A stretch of DNA of 64,000 nt from Vibrio sp. 99-8-1 (GCF_013114595.1 NZ_VTXE01000002.1:165074-229073); one strand, 5' to 3'. Positions 9,299 through 19,382 are shown, counted from the stretch's first letter. Numbers and translations: made by a program. The notes: generated by a model not told the origin, from the sequence alone.

Positions 9299-9331
9299 AT
9301 TGGCGTCTAGACAACAAAAAATGCTAAACTA
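9299..9331 (+). promoter_or_regulatory. Possible nqr operon promoter
   Basis: A TTGGCG element near 9300 precedes an extended -10 (TGCTAAACT, near 9322-9330) with a spacing of about 18-19 bases, placing a start about 155 bases upstream of nqrA. The -10 is reasonable and the -35 weak; the long leader it implies contains a strong hairpin at 9341-9375. Confidence 0.4.
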
Positions 9332-9340
9332 CCGAACCTG

Positions 9341-9375
9341 AAAATTCTTCTTACATTTTATGTAAAGAGAATTTT
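9341..9375 (+). repeat. Hairpin in the nqrA leader
   Basis: AAAATTCTTCTTACAT and ATGTAAAGAGAATTTT form a 16-position stem with two central mismatches and a 3-base loop. It lies about 115 bases upstream of the nqrA start, just downstream of the putative promoter, so it would sit at the 5' end of the nqr mRNA. Confidence 0.6.
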
Positions 9376-9491
9376 AACGAAATGTTGCGATTTTGGTGCC
9401 AAAGAAGCGCCGAAACCGGACACAATTCATGTCGTGTCTATAAGTTACGCAATTAAAGAATCTTTTTTCCGATAAAATAGTGCAAGTGCGT

Positions 9492-10832
9492 ATGATTACA
9501 ATAAAAAAGGGTTTAGACCTTCCGATCTCGGGAGCTCCTGCCCAGGTGATTAATGACGGTAATCCCGTCAAAAAAGTCGCCTTGCTAGGCGAAGAGTACG
9601 TGGGAATGCGTCCAACAATGCATGTCCGCGTAGGTGATGAAGTGAAGAAAGGGCAAGTTCTTTTTGCAGATAAAAAGAATCCTGGTGTTATTTTCACTTC
9701 ACCTGCAAGTGGTAAAGTTATCGAAGTAAACCGTGGTGCTAAACGTGTACTCCAATCTGTTGTGATTGAAGTAGCCGGTGAAGAGCAAATCACGTTTGAT
9801 AGCTATGCAGCCAATGAATTAGTTTCTCTTGATCGTGATGCGATTAAAAAGCAACTGATTGATTCTGGCATGTGGACTGCTTTGCGAACTCGTCCGTTTA
9901 GTAAGGTTCCGGCAATTGATGCCCACACTAAAGCGATCTTTGTCACTGCAATGGATACAAATCCATTGTCTGCTGATCCTGAAGTGATAATTAATGAACT
10001 ATCTGACGCCTTTGTGGCAGGGTTGGATATTCTCTCCCGTCTGTCTGATGACAAAGTGTATGTATGTAAGAAAGGCACAAGCCTTCCTAAGAGCAACGCC
10101 TCTAATGTGGAAGAGCATGTGTTTGACGGCCCTCACCCTGCAGGGTTAGTCGGTACACATATGCATCATCTATATCCTGTTAGTGCAGAGCATGTCGCTT
10201 GGAGCATCAATTACCAAGACGTTATTGCTTTTGGTCAGTTATTCTTATCTGGTGAAATTTATACTGATCGCGTCGTGGCATTAGCGGGTCCTGTTGTGAC
10301 TAACCCTCGTTTAGTCAGAACGCATATGGGTGCATGTATTAATGATATCGTTGAGCGCGAGATCATGCCGGGTGAGGTACGTGTTATCTCAGGTTCGGTG
10401 TTGTCTGGTGTTCATGCTCAAGGGCCTCATGCTTACTTGGGTCGTTATCATCAACAAGTCTCTGTACTGCGCGAAGGCCGTGAAAAAGAACTGTTTGGCT
10501 GGGCGATGCCGGGCAAAAACAAGTTCTCAGTAACGCGCTCTTTCCTTAGCCACCTGTTTAAAGGTCAGCTTTTCAATATGACGACATCACTGAATGGTGG
10601 TGAGCGTGCCATGGTGCCAATTGGTAACTATGAAAAAGTGATGCCTTTAGATATGGAGCCAACGCTTCTCCTTCGTGATTTATGTGCTGGCGACAGCGAT
10701 AGCGCTCAACGCCTAGGGTGTTTAGAGCTAGACGAAGAAGATTTGGCATTGTGCACCTATGTATGTCCGGGCAAATACGAATTTGGCGTCATGCTTCGTG
10801 ATGTTCTGGATACGATTGAGAAGGAAGGGTGA
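9492..10832 (+). CDS. nqrA: Na+-NQR subunit A
   Basis: Cytoplasm-facing, soluble-like subunit of the Na+-translocating NADH:ubiquinone oxidoreductase; it is implicated in quinone binding. 446 residues starting [14 protein letters not shown], the characteristic family N-terminus; a GTG four codons upstream is possible but less likely. Conserved segments include the biotinyl-lipoyl-like [17 protein letters not shown] and [14 protein letters not shown]. First gene of nqrABCDEF, with 3 bases to nqrB. The leader upstream is long and structured, so regulation could act there. Confidence 0.97.
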   Translation: MITIKKGLDLPISGAPAQVINDGNPVKKVALLGEEYVGMRPTMHVRVGDEVKKGQVLFADKKNPGVIFTSPASGKVIEVNRGAKRVLQSVVIEVAGEEQITFDSYAANELVSLDRDAIKKQLIDSGMWTALRTRPFSKVPAIDAHTKAIFVTAMDTNPLSADPEVIINELSDAFVAGLDILSRLSDDKVYVCKKGTSLPKSNASNVEEHVFDGPHPAGLVGTHMHHLYPVSAEHVAWSINYQDVIAFGQLFLSGEIYTDRVVALAGPVVTNPRLVRTHMGACINDIVEREIMPGEVRVISGSVLSGVHAQGPHAYLGRYHQQVSVLREGREKELFGWAMPGKNKFSVTRSFLSHLFKGQLFNMTTSLNGGERAMVPIGNYEKVMPLDMEPTLLLRDLCAGDSDSAQRLGCLELDEEDLALCTYVCPGKYEFGVMLRDVLDTIEKEG

Positions 10833-10835
10833 TCC

Positions 10836-12077
10836 ATGCTTAAGAAATTATTTGAGGACATAGAACCGCATTTTGAAGCGGGTGGTAAACTTGAAAAGTG
10901 GTACCCACTTTTTGAAGCAACCGCAACTCTGTTCTACACCCCGGGTACAGTAACCCAAAGAAGTTCACACGTACGTGACAGTGTTGACCTTAAGCGCATC
11001 ATGATTATGGTGTGGTTTGCCGTGTTCCCAGCAATGTTTTGGGGCATGTACAACTCTGGTCATCAAGCTGTTGTTGCTTTGAATCATATGTATCAAGGCG
11101 CGCAATTGGCAGAAGTCATTGCGGGTAACTGGCACTATTGGTTGGTCGAAGCTATCGGTGGTACGGTGAGTAGTGAGGCGGGCTGGGGCTCGATGATGCT
11201 ACTTGGTGCAACTTACTTCTTGCCTATCTACGGTGTGGTATTTGCTGTTGGTGGTTTCTGGGAAGTACTGTTCTGTATCGTGCGTAAACATGAAGTGAAT
11301 GAAGGCTTTTTTGTTACTTCTATCCTGTTTGCACTGATTGTTCCGCCAACATTGCCACTATGGCAAGCAGCACTGGGTATTACTTTTGGTGTTGTTGTCG
11401 CTAAAGAGATATTTGGTGGTACTGGGCGTAACTTCCTTAACCCTGCATTAGCTGGTCGTGCTTTCCTATTCTTCGCTTATCCTGCACAAATTTCGGGTGA
11501 CGTTGTATGGACAGCAGCAGATGGCTTCTCTGGTGCAACTGCATTAAGTCAATGGGCGAATGGTGGCAGCGGTGCGTTAATCAATAACGTCACTGGCGAT
11601 ACCATCACTTGGCTTGACGCTTTCATCGGTAACATTCCTGGTTCTATCGGCGAAGTTTCTACCTTAGCACTTATGATTGGTGCTGCGATGATCGTTTACA
11701 TGGGCATTGCTTCATGGCGTATTATTGCTGGCGTTATGCTGGGTATGATTGTTACTTCAACGCTGTTTAACGTTATCGGCTCTGACACCAACCCGATGTT
11801 CCAAATGGCTTGGCATTGGCACTTAGTGCTTGGTGGTTTTGCATTCGGTATGTTCTTTATGGCTACGGACCCTGTATCCGCATCATTTACCGATAAAGGT
11901 AAGTGGGCTTACGGGATACTAATTGGTCTTATGTGTGTGTTGGTTCGTGTGGTTAACCCTGCGTACCCAGAAGGAATGATGCTAGCAATACTATTTGCTA
12001 ACCTGTTTGCACCACTGTTTGACTACTTAGTAATTGAGAAGAATGTGAAGCGGAGGCTGGCGCGCTATGGCAAGTAA
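10836..12077 (+). CDS. nqrB: Na+-NQR subunit B
   Basis: Integral membrane subunit of 413 residues with about ten hydrophobic helices. It carries a covalent FMN on threonine in the SGAT motif, here about T235 in DGFSGATAL, attached by the ApbE flavin transferase encoded downstream. In V. cholerae NqrB also holds riboflavin and forms part of the Na+ path. The 3' end overlaps nqrC by 11 bases. Confidence 0.97.
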   Translation: MLKKLFEDIEPHFEAGGKLEKWYPLFEATATLFYTPGTVTQRSSHVRDSVDLKRIMIMVWFAVFPAMFWGMYNSGHQAVVALNHMYQGAQLAEVIAGNWHYWLVEAIGGTVSSEAGWGSMMLLGATYFLPIYGVVFAVGGFWEVLFCIVRKHEVNEGFFVTSILFALIVPPTLPLWQAALGITFGVVVAKEIFGGTGRNFLNPALAGRAFLFFAYPAQISGDVVWTAADGFSGATALSQWANGGSGALINNVTGDTITWLDAFIGNIPGSIGEVSTLALMIGAAMIVYMGIASWRIIAGVMLGMIVTSTLFNVIGSDTNPMFQMAWHWHLVLGGFAFGMFFMATDPVSASFTDKGKWAYGILIGLMCVLVRVVNPAYPEGMMLAILFANLFAPLFDYLVIEKNVKRRLARYGK

Positions 12078-12843
12078 TAACGATAGCATTAAGAAAACGC
12101 TGTTTGTTGTTATCGCATTGAGTTTAGTGTGCTCAGTTGTCGTATCGGCAGCCGCAGTATTCTTACGCGATAAACAGCAAGCAAACGCAGTTTTAGATAA
12201 GCAGAGCAACATTGTTGAAGTTGCGGGTCTAACTGGAAAAGAAGGCTCTATCCCTGAGTTATTTGCTCAATATATTGAACCTCGTTTAGTTGATTTTGCC
12301 ACAGGTGATTTTGTAGACGGTGATGCCGCTACATATGACCAACGTAAAGCGGCAAAAGAAACCAAAGGTGATGTATCTATCAAGCTTAGCTCTGATGAGG
12401 ATACCGCTAAAATTATTCGTCGTGCCAATACAGGCCTTGTTTACCTTGTAAAAGAAGATGATAAGATTTCGAAAATCATTCTTCCTGTTCATGGTAACGG
12501 TCTATGGTCAATGATGTACGCATTCGTTGCCGTTGAAACCGATGGTAATACAGTTGCGGGTATTACTTACTACGAGCAAGGTGAAACTCCTGGGCTAGGT
12601 GGTGAGATTGAAAACCCTCGCTGGCGTGGTCAGTTTGTTGGTAAGAAATTGTTTGATGATGAAGACAAACCAGCAATTGAAATTGTTAAAGGCGGAGCAC
12701 CAGCGGGCTCAATGCATGGTGTAGACGGTCTATCTGGCGCTACATTAACAGCGAACGGCGTGCAAAATACCTTTGATTTTTGGTTAGGTGATATGGGCTT
12801 TGGTCCTTTCCTTGCCAAAGTTCGTGATGGAGGACTGAACTAA
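12067..12843 (+). CDS. nqrC: Na+-NQR subunit C
   Basis: 258 residues: one N-terminal membrane anchor (about 11-33) and a periplasmic FMN-binding domain. The flavinylation motif is LSGATLT with threonine about T226, the target of ApbE. It passes electrons from the NqrD/E iron centre to NqrB. The ATG lies inside the nqrB 3' end (11-base overlap) and the stop overlaps the nqrD start by one base, showing tight translational coupling. Confidence 0.97.
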   Translation: MASNNDSIKKTLFVVIALSLVCSVVVSAAAVFLRDKQQANAVLDKQSNIVEVAGLTGKEGSIPELFAQYIEPRLVDFATGDFVDGDAATYDQRKAAKETKGDVSIKLSSDEDTAKIIRRANTGLVYLVKEDDKISKIILPVHGNGLWSMMYAFVAVETDGNTVAGITYYEQGETPGLGGEIENPRWRGQFVGKKLFDDEDKPAIEIVKGGAPAGSMHGVDGLSGATLTANGVQNTFDFWLGDMGFGPFLAKVRDGGLN

Positions 12844-13478
12844 TGTCAGCAGATATTAAAGACATGAAAAAGAACCTTCTTGCTCCTGTAATGGACAACA
12901 ACCCGATCGCCCTACAGGTGTTAGGTGTTTGTTCTGCATTAGCGGTAACTACAAAACTAGAGACGGCGTTCGTAATGACCTTAGCGGTTATTTTTGTAAC
13001 CGCATTCTCTAACTTCTTCGTTTCGGTTATCCGTCACCACATTCCAAACAGTGTGCGTATTATCGTACAGATGGCGATTATTGCCTCTTTGGTAATTGTT
13101 GTCGATCAGGTATTGAAAGCGTACCTATATGACATCTCTAAACAGTTGTCAGTATTTGTTGGTCTTATTATTACTAACTGTATCGTAATGGGACGTGCGG
13201 AAGCATATGCAATGAAGTCTGCGCCGCTACCATCATTGATCGATGGTATTGGTAATGGCCTAGGTTATGGTTTCGTATTAATTACCGTAGGTTTCTTCCG
13301 TGAGCTGTTTGGCTCAGGAAAACTGTTTGGTATGGAGGTTCTTCCTCTCGTTTCTGAAGGTGGTTGGTATCAACCGAACGGTATGATGCTTCTAGCACCA
13401 TCGGCCTTCTTCTTGATTGGCTTTATGATTTGGGGTATCCGAATCTTAAGACCTGACCAGATTGAAGCGAAGGAGTAG
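12843..13478 (+). CDS. nqrD: Na+-NQR subunit D
   Basis: Six-helix membrane subunit, 211 residues, homologous to RnfE. Together with NqrE it binds an iron centre within the membrane through conserved cysteines; one is seen in [12 protein letters not shown]. Starts one base inside the nqrC stop. The [13 protein letters not shown] loop is a family hallmark. Confidence 0.97.
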   Translation: MSADIKDMKKNLLAPVMDNNPIALQVLGVCSALAVTTKLETAFVMTLAVIFVTAFSNFFVSVIRHHIPNSVRIIVQMAIIASLVIVVDQVLKAYLYDISKQLSVFVGLIITNCIVMGRAEAYAMKSAPLPSLIDGIGNGLGYGFVLITVGFFRELFGSGKLFGMEVLPLVSEGGWYQPNGMMLLAPSAFFLIGFMIWGIRILRPDQIEAKE

Positions 13479-13483
13479 GCATA

Positions 13484-14080
13484 ATGGAACATTATATTAG
13501 TTTGCTGGTTAAATCGATTTTTATCGAAAACCTAGCTTTATCGTTCTTTTTGGGTATGTGTACTTTCCTTGCGGTATCAAAGAAAGTAAAAACATCCTTT
13601 GGTTTAGGTGTTGCCGTTATCGTGGTATTGACTATCGCGGTACCAGTGAACAACCTACTTTATAACCTAGTATTGAAAGATAGCGCCCTAGTTGCTGGTG
13701 TTGATCTGAGCTTCTTGAACTTTATTACCTTTATCGGTGTTATTGCTGCGTTAGTTCAGATTCTAGAAATGGTTCTAGACCGTTTCTTCCCGCCGCTGTA
13801 TAACGCGTTAGGCATTTTCCTTCCGTTGATTACCGTAAACTGTGCCATCTTTGGTGGTGTGTCATTTATGGTTCAACGTGACTATAACTTTGCTGAGTCT
13901 GTCGTGTACGGCTTTGGTTCTGGTGTAGGTTGGATGCTAGCGATTGTTGCACTTGCGGGTATCCGTGAAAAAATGAAATATTCAGACGTACCTCCAGGGT
14001 TACGTGGATTGGGTATTACATTTATCACAACGGGTTTGATGGCGTTGGGCTTTATGTCTTTCTCCGGTGTTCAACTGTAA
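13484..14080 (+). CDS. nqrE: Na+-NQR subunit E
   Basis: 198-residue membrane subunit homologous to RnfA, with six helices. It pairs with NqrD in inverted topology; cysteines in [13 protein letters not shown] and TVNCAIFGG fit the ligands for the intramembrane iron centre. Five bases separate it from nqrD, and 35 bases from nqrF. Confidence 0.97.
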   Translation: MEHYISLLVKSIFIENLALSFFLGMCTFLAVSKKVKTSFGLGVAVIVVLTIAVPVNNLLYNLVLKDSALVAGVDLSFLNFITFIGVIAALVQILEMVLDRFFPPLYNALGIFLPLITVNCAIFGGVSFMVQRDYNFAESVVYGFGSGVGWMLAIVALAGIREKMKYSDVPPGLRGLGITFITTGLMALGFMSFSGVQL

Positions 14081-14115
14081 GTCGGGTAAACGACACAATA
14101 AATAAGGAATAGTCA

Positions 14116-15342
14116 ATGCAAAGCATTATTCTTGGTGTAGTGATGTTTACCGTGATTGTACTCGCGCTTGTGCTCATCATTTTGGTGGCCAAATCTAAGC
14201 TTGTACCATCAGGTGACGTTACTATCACCGTTAATGGCGATCCGGAAAAAAGTTTTATTACTTCTCCGGGTGACAAGCTACTGAGCGCAATGGCGGGCAG
14301 TGGTATCTTCGTATCTTCAGCATGTGGTGGCGGTGGCTCTTGTGGTCAGTGTCGTGTGAAAGTGAAAGCGGGTGGTGGTGACATTCTACCTACTGAACTG
14401 GATCACATCACCAAAGGTGAAGCTCGTGAAGGCGAACGTCTAGCTTGTCAGGTTGCTGTGAAAGCTGACATGGATATCGAGCTACCAGAAGAGATCTTCG
14501 GTGTTAAGAAGTGGGAATGTGAAGTTCTTTCTAATGACAATGAAGCGACCTTTATCAAAGAACTGGTTCTTAAAATTCCTGAAGGGGAAGAAGTACCGTT
14601 CCGTGCTGGTGGTTATATCCAGATCGAAGCTGACCCTCATCATATTAAATACTCTGATTTTGATGTACCTGATGAGTACCGCGAAGACTGGGATAAGTTT
14701 AACTTATTCCGCTACGAGTCTATCGTTAAAGAGCACTCTATCCGTGCTTACTCAATGGCTTCATACCCAGAAGAGAAAGGTCTGATTAAACTGAACGTGC
14801 GTATCGCAACGCCTCCGCCAAACAACCCAGACGTACCACCGGGCATCATGTCCTCGTATATCTGGTCATTAAAAGCGGGAGATAAGTGTACTATTTCTGG
14901 ACCATTTGGTGAGTTCTTCGCTAAAGAAACAGATAATGAAATGGTATTTATCGGTGGTGGTGCAGGTATGGCTCCAATGCGTTCTCATATCTTTGACCAG
15001 CTACTGCGTCTTCAGTCTAAACGTAAAATGACATACTGGTACGGTGCTCGTTCTAAGCGTGAAATGTTCTACATCGAAGATTTCGATAAGCTAGCGGCGG
15101 ACAACGATAACTTTGAGTGGCATGTTGCGTTATCGGATCCATTACCAGAAGATAACTGGGACGGTTACACTGGCTTTATTCACAACGTAATTTATGAAAA
15201 TTACCTGAAGGATCATGATGCTCCTGAAGATTGTGAATACTACATGTGTGGTCCACCAATGATGAATGCAGCCGTGATCGGTATGCTGAAAGATCTTGGT
15301 GTAGAAGATGAAAATATCTTACTAGATGACTTTGGTGGTTAA
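14116..15342 (+). CDS. nqrF: Na+-NQR subunit F (NADH dehydrogenase)
   Basis: Electron entry subunit, 408 residues. An N-terminal membrane helix (about 4-25) is followed by a plant-type [2Fe-2S] ferredoxin domain with cysteines C70, C76, C79 and C111, then a ferredoxin-NADP reductase-like module: FAD motif RAYS at 210-213, an NADH-binding [11 protein letters not shown] segment, and the C-terminal CGPPMM. It oxidises NADH in the cytoplasm and passes electrons to NqrD/E. Last structural gene of the operon before a terminator. Confidence 0.97.
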   Translation: MQSIILGVVMFTVIVLALVLIILVAKSKLVPSGDVTITVNGDPEKSFITSPGDKLLSAMAGSGIFVSSACGGGGSCGQCRVKVKAGGGDILPTELDHITKGEAREGERLACQVAVKADMDIELPEEIFGVKKWECEVLSNDNEATFIKELVLKIPEGEEVPFRAGGYIQIEADPHHIKYSDFDVPDEYREDWDKFNLFRYESIVKEHSIRAYSMASYPEEKGLIKLNVRIATPPPNNPDVPPGIMSSYIWSLKAGDKCTISGPFGEFFAKETDNEMVFIGGGAGMAPMRSHIFDQLLRLQSKRKMTYWYGARSKREMFYIEDFDKLAADNDNFEWHVALSDPLPEDNWDGYTGFIHNVIYENYLKDHDAPEDCEYYMCGPPMMNAAVIGMLKDLGVEDENILLDDFGG

Positions 15343-15368
15343 TTTATACCATTAATGGATATCGGATG

Positions 15369-15400
15369 TGGCTGGCCCTTTAGGGTCAGCCATTTGTTTT
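15369..15400 (+). terminator. Terminator between nqrF and apbE
   Basis: TGGCTGGCCC / GGGTCAGCCA (10-bp stem with one G-T pair) with loop TTTA, followed by TTTGTTTTT. It should end or attenuate nqrA-F transcripts, so apbE and nqrM would receive read-through or use a promoter of their own. Confidence 0.85.
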
Positions 15401-15443
15401 TGAGCAATGCCCAACTACCTTATATAACAAAAAGGAGAAGGCT

Positions 15444-16481
15444 ATGAAGCCTCGCTCTAATACGTTCGTAACGAAATTTAAATTATTGCTACTGGCGCTA
15501 AGTTCGCTGTTGTTTGTAACAGCTTGTAGTGACAGTAGAGAGCAAACGCATTTAACAGGCCCAACAATGGGGACCTCTTATAACGTTAAATATATTAACG
15601 CGGACTCGGTTCCGGCAAGTGACGTTTTGCAGAAGGAAATTGACCGCCTGTTAGAGCAGGTCAATGATCAGATGTCTACTTATCGAAAGACATCAGAATT
15701 AAGTCGTTTTAATCAGTATAAAAGTTCAGATGAGTTTGCCGTATCTAAAGAGACGGTACTTGTCGTGAAAGAGGCGATTCGCCTTAATCAGCTCACTCTA
15801 GGCGCATTAGATGTAACGGTTGGTCCCTTGGTGAATCTATGGGGTTTTGGCCCTGAAGGACGACCTGAAGTGGTACCAAGCGATGAAGAGTTAGCCGCAC
15901 GCCGTGCGAATGTCGGCATAGAGCATTTAACCGTAACAGAGAAGGGATTAAGTAAAGATATTCCTGATTTATACGTTGATCTTTCCACTATCGCAAAAGG
16001 GTGGGGAGTGGATGTTGTTGCCAACTATATTGAGTCTCAAGGTATTGAGAACTACATGGTAGAAGTAGGCGGAGAGATCCGCATGAAAGGCAAAAACCGC
16101 GAGAATATCGGTTGGCGAATTGCTATTGAAAAACCTGATGTTGATCAACGAGCGGTTCAAGAAATTATTGAGCCGGGTGATATGGCCGTGGCAACTTCTG
16201 GTGATTATCGAAATTACTTTGAGCGTGACGGTATCCGTTATTCACATATCATCGACCCAGAAACGGGCAAACCAATCAATCATAAAGTCGTTTCAGTCAC
16301 CGCATTACATCCTTCTTGTATGACGGCAGACGGCTTAGCTACTGGATTGATGGTGTTGGGCGAAGAAGTTGCGATGAAAGTGGCAAACGAACATGATCTG
16401 GCCGTTTTTATGGTTGTTAAGACAGAAGACGGCTTTAAAGAAGTCTATTCAGATGCGTTTTCCCGTTATCTGAAGAAGTAA
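15444..16481 (+). CDS. apbE: FAD:protein FMN transferase ApbE
   Basis: 345-residue periplasmic lipoprotein with lipobox LLFVTAC, lipidated cysteine C28. ApbE transfers FMN from FAD onto threonine residues of NqrB and NqrC; both targets are encoded just upstream. Family hallmarks visible are the GTSYNVKY start of the mature domain, the VTVGPLVNLWGFGP segment, KGWGVDVVANY and the SHIIDPETGKP motif that binds Mg-FAD. A good AAGGAGAAGG ribosome site precedes the ATG. Confidence 0.95.
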   Translation: MKPRSNTFVTKFKLLLLALSSLLFVTACSDSREQTHLTGPTMGTSYNVKYINADSVPASDVLQKEIDRLLEQVNDQMSTYRKTSELSRFNQYKSSDEFAVSKETVLVVKEAIRLNQLTLGALDVTVGPLVNLWGFGPEGRPEVVPSDEELAARRANVGIEHLTVTEKGLSKDIPDLYVDLSTIAKGWGVDVVANYIESQGIENYMVEVGGEIRMKGKNRENIGWRIAIEKPDVDQRAVQEIIEPGDMAVATSGDYRNYFERDGIRYSHIIDPETGKPINHKVVSVTALHPSCMTADGLATGLMVLGEEVAMKVANEHDLAVFMVVKTEDGFKEVYSDAFSRYLKK

Positions 16482-16505
16482 GTTAATTAATTAGTAGGTG
16501 TTTTA

Positions 16506-16739
16506 GTGAATACATTTCTTATTACATTTGGTGTGTTTTTATTGGTAATTACCGCTATGGCGGTAGGCTATATCTTCCAGAAGAAAGTTGTTAAAGGCAG
16601 CTGTGGTGGACTTGGCGCTGTGGGTATCGACAAAGTGTGTAACTGCCCTGAACCGTGTGATGCACGTAAGCGTAGAGAAGCAAAAGCTGCTGCAAGAGCA
16701 GCTAAAATGGCTGAATGGGATAAGGATCGTATTGCTTAG
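16506..16739 (+). CDS. nqrM: Na+-NQR maturation protein NqrM
   Basis: Small 77-residue protein with a single N-terminal membrane helix (about 4-24) and a cysteine-rich segment with C33, C45, C47 and C51 in GSCGGLGAVG and KVCNCPEPCDARK, then a charged Ala/Lys-rich tail. This is the DUF539/NqrM pattern; the family is required for Na+-NQR assembly, probably delivering iron to the NqrD/E centre. GTG start, 24 bases after apbE, consistent with an apbE-nqrM unit. Confidence 0.94.
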   Translation: MNTFLITFGVFLLVITAMAVGYIFQKKVVKGSCGGLGAVGIDKVCNCPEPCDARKRREAKAAARAAKMAEWDKDRIA

Positions 16740-16760
16740 TCATTTGTAATATCGCTTCTG

Positions 16761-16851
16761 TAACCTCAATGTGGGATAACAGAGTTGTCGTCGCTTGTTT
16801 TTGCAATGAATAAACCAGCACAACGACTCAAATTATCCTAGATTGAGGTTA
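16761..16851. repeat. Long imperfect inverted repeat between nqrM and a diguanylate cyclase gene
   Basis: Ends TAACCTCAAT and ATTGAGGTTA are perfect 10-base arms; inward of them the two halves stay similar (GGGATAA versus AGGATAA, AGTTGTCGT versus AGTCGTTGT), so a ~91-base hairpin can form. It lies between convergent genes and reaches the stop codon of the minus-strand gene. Confidence 0.6.
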
Positions 16852-18078
16852 AACTAAGCAATCATCGTTATAAATCACTTGGTTTCGACCATTCTCTTTT
16901 GCCAGATACAACCTATCGTCTGCATGGCGTATCATGGTATCCAAGTTGCGAATTGCTCTAGTTGCACCAATGCTAATCGTGAGATTAATCTGCTTGTTGA
17001 GATAGTCAATCGGCGTTTTTTCTACCCGCGTGCGTAACCGTTCTAGTCGCTGTACGAACTGCTCATAATCGCCGTAATTGATAATACAAAACTCTTCCCC
17101 TCCGAATCGAGCCACCAAATCTTCGGAAAAGTAGATAGAGATAATATGGCTTAAAGTCACTAGCGCTTGATCGCCTCCCTCATGGCCATAATGGTCGTTT
17201 ATTTTCTTAAAGTAATCGATGTCCAACATGGCGACATTACAGTTATCTTTGGATGTTGAAGCATGCTGGAACAGATAGCGTCTATTCCATAATCCAGTCA
17301 ATGCATCTTGGTTGGCCATTTTATACAACTCATCACTGATGTCTCTCATCTCCAGCATATTGTTGATACGGCAAAACAGCTCTTCTTGGTTAAATGGCTT
17401 ATGCAAAAAGTCATTCGCGCCAGCTTTAATAAAGCGCGCCGTAATGTTGTGAGACTCACTACTGGATATACCTAATATGGCCAATTGAGATCGATCATAT
17501 TGTCGACGAATCTCTCTTGTCATAGTAATTCCATCTTTAACGGGCATATTGTGATCTGCGATGATCAAGGTAATATCTCGGTGTTGTTGCAGCAATTCAA
17601 TCGCCTGCTGCCCGTTCTCCGATTGCAGTGTGGTGATATATTGATGTTCTAATAGTGTGGCTAAATGTTGTCTGACAACGTTAGAATCGTCGACGATGAG
17701 CGCCTTATGATGTTTATTATTGTTTAAGCGAGATATTAAAGGCAATAGATAGGAAACAGATGCCATATTCTCTTTTAATATGTAGTCTATGACTCCTTTT
17801 TCTAAAACGGAATCTCTTGTCTGCTCGTCAAAATTAGCGGTAAGAACAACCACTTTTAACTTTTTGGTTAGTGCATAATCGATGACTTCGCCATGTTGGG
17901 CGTCTGGTAGGCAATAATCTAAAACTGCACAGAGGAAGTTTACGTCTTTATCGATGATCTCTTTGGCCTGCTGAAATGACTCACACAACACCACTTGTAA
18001 GTCGATTTTCGAAAACTGGGATTCAAGATAGCTGCGATAAACCTTGCTATCTTCCACAATCAAAACTCTATTGTTCAA
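16849..18078 (-). CDS. cdgL: Response regulator with two receiver domains and an active GGDEF domain
   Basis: 409-residue cytoplasmic diguanylate cyclase making c-di-GMP from two GTP. Order: receiver 1 (about 3-115, acceptor D54 in AVLDYCLPD), receiver 2 (about 124-240, acceptor D175 in IIADHNMPVKDG), then GGDEF (about 255-405) with intact GGEEF at 326-330. The inhibitory RxxD site upstream of GGEEF reads FSED, lacking the arginine. Position between nqr/dinB genes and architecture resemble V. cholerae VC2285 (CdgL), from memory, so the symbol is tentative. No partner histidine kinase is encoded nearby. Convergent to nqrM; divergent from dinB. Confidence 0.82.
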   Translation of the reverse strand: MNNRVLIVEDSKVYRSYLESQFSKIDLQVVLCESFQQAKEIIDKDVNFLCAVLDYCLPDAQHGEVIDYALTKKLKVVVLTANFDEQTRDSVLEKGVIDYILKENMASVSYLLPLISRLNNNKHHKALIVDDSNVVRQHLATLLEHQYITTLQSENGQQAIELLQQHRDITLIIADHNMPVKDGITMTREIRRQYDRSQLAILGISSSESHNITARFIKAGANDFLHKPFNQEELFCRINNMLEMRDISDELYKMANQDALTGLWNRRYLFQHASTSKDNCNVAMLDIDYFKKINDHYGHEGGDQALVTLSHIISIYFSEDLVARFGGEEFCIINYGDYEQFVQRLERLRTRVEKTPIDYLNKQINLTISIGATRAIRNLDTMIRHADDRLYLAKENGRNQVIYNDDCLV

Positions 18079-18173
18079 TGTACTCTCCTATATAAGTTAT
18101 ATAAAATATAGCCTGTATAACTATGAGTGTCTGGTGCAATTTCAAATATTTAGAATGTCAGCAAAATAGATTA

Positions 18174-18193
18174 TACTGTATTTATGTACAGTT
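18174..18193 (+). promoter_or_regulatory. LexA (SOS) box upstream of dinB
   Basis: TACTGTATTTATGTACAGTT matches the SOS box consensus with an exact CTGT-N8-ACAG core. It lies 15 bases before the dinB start, so LexA should repress dinB until DNA damage. Confidence 0.93.
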
Positions 18194-18208
18194 TATGGTT
18201 TTGTAATC

Positions 18209-19336
18209 GTGCCAGATAAAAGAGTTGTGGCAGAGAGCGATGTGGCAGAGAAAGTGACAGTTCAAGAGAAGAGCACTAAGCAGAGAAAAATTATTCATGT
18301 GGACATGGACTGTTTTTATGCTGCGGTAGAGATGCGAGACAATCCTGACTATCGTGATCGCCCTATAGCGGTGGGTGGAAAAGAGCGTCAGCGAGGTATT
18401 ATTAGTACTTGTAACTACCAAGCGCGTGAGTTTGGTGTGCGCTCAGCCATGCCGACCGGCCAAGCGATTAAACTCTGTCCTCAACTGTTGGTTGTTCCAG
18501 GCAGGATGCAGGTATATGTCTCTGTATCTGGTCAAATTAGAGAGATCTTTCAGCGTTATACTCAATTGATTGAACCGCTTTCATTAGATGAAGCGTTTTT
18601 AGATGTGACGGACTGTGAAAAGCTACACGGTTCCGCAACACTGATTGCCGAAGCGATACGCAGGGATATATGGCAAGAGTTACATCTTACGGCTTCTGCC
18701 GGCGTTGCTCCGATTAAATTTTTGGCTAAAGTGGCTTCTGATATGAACAAACCTAATGGTCAGTTCGTGATTCCACCGGAAGAGGTACAAAAAGTAGTAG
18801 ATAAATTGCCATTAGAGAAAATTCCCGGCGTGGGGAAGGTCGGTCTAGAGAAGCTTCATCAAGCAGGCTATTTTATTTGCGAAGATATTAAAAACAGTGA
18901 TTACCGTGAGTTGTTGCTTCAATTCGGTCGACTCGGTGCTTCGCTGTGGAATAAAAGTCACGGTATAGATCACCGCTCAGTTGAACCAGAGCGAGAACGA
19001 AAATCGGTGGGAGTCGAACGAACCTTCAGCCAGAATATCGCCACTTATCAGCAGTGCTGGCAAGTGATTACCGATACTTTATATCCCGAGTTAGACAAAC
19101 GTTTAGCGAAAGTGGATGCCAATAAACGGATTGTAAAACAAGGCATTAAAGTGAAGTTTGCGGACTTTCAACAAACCACGATAGAACATGTTCATAATGA
19201 GCTGGATCTCGATTACTTTAGTCAATTGTTAAAAGAGATTCTTAAACGTCAGAAAGGTAGAGAGATACGCTTACTTGGATTAAGTGTTATGCTGAAACCT
19301 GAAGACCAAAATCGTCAACTGACGTTGCAGTTGTAA
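18209..19336 (+). CDS. dinB: DNA polymerase IV
   Basis: Y-family translesion polymerase, 375 residues if begun at the GTG shown. Catalytic residues are D32 in HVDMDCFYAAVE and D127/E128 in PLSLDEAFLD, followed by a helix-hairpin-helix thumb (IPGVGKVGLEKL) and the little-finger domain. Compared with E. coli (D8, D103, E104) there are 24 extra N-terminal residues, charged and without family similarity; several in-frame GTG codons downstream could be the true start. The LexA box immediately upstream makes it an SOS gene. The C-terminal beta-clamp motif is not obvious in the last residues (NRQLTLQL is a candidate). Confidence 0.93.
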   Translation: MPDKRVVAESDVAEKVTVQEKSTKQRKIIHVDMDCFYAAVEMRDNPDYRDRPIAVGGKERQRGIISTCNYQAREFGVRSAMPTGQAIKLCPQLLVVPGRMQVYVSVSGQIREIFQRYTQLIEPLSLDEAFLDVTDCEKLHGSATLIAEAIRRDIWQELHLTASAGVAPIKFLAKVASDMNKPNGQFVIPPEEVQKVVDKLPLEKIPGVGKVGLEKLHQAGYFICEDIKNSDYRELLLQFGRLGASLWNKSHGIDHRSVEPERERKSVGVERTFSQNIATYQQCWQVITDTLYPELDKRLAKVDANKRIVKQGIKVKFADFQQTTIEHVHNELDLDYFSQLLKEILKRQKGREIRLLGLSVMLKPEDQNRQLTLQL

Positions 19337-19382
19337 CCATTAAAATAGAATTTGGATGTAAGAACCTATCTTGAATGTAAAT

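Noticed and set aside
9374..9793. 139-codon minus-strand frame opposite the 5' end of nqrA
   Set aside because: It is antisense to strongly conserved nqrA; its Thr/Ser/Pro-rich translation is typical of a shadow frame and matches no family.
16761..16851. Possible integron attC site
   Set aside because: Only one end matches the core GTTRRRY; the complementary RYYYAAC and the inner L boxes are not visible, and no cassette structure surrounds it.
18182..18421. 79-codon minus-strand frame over the dinB start
   Set aside because: Antisense to conserved dinB sequence and the LexA box; no family resemblance.
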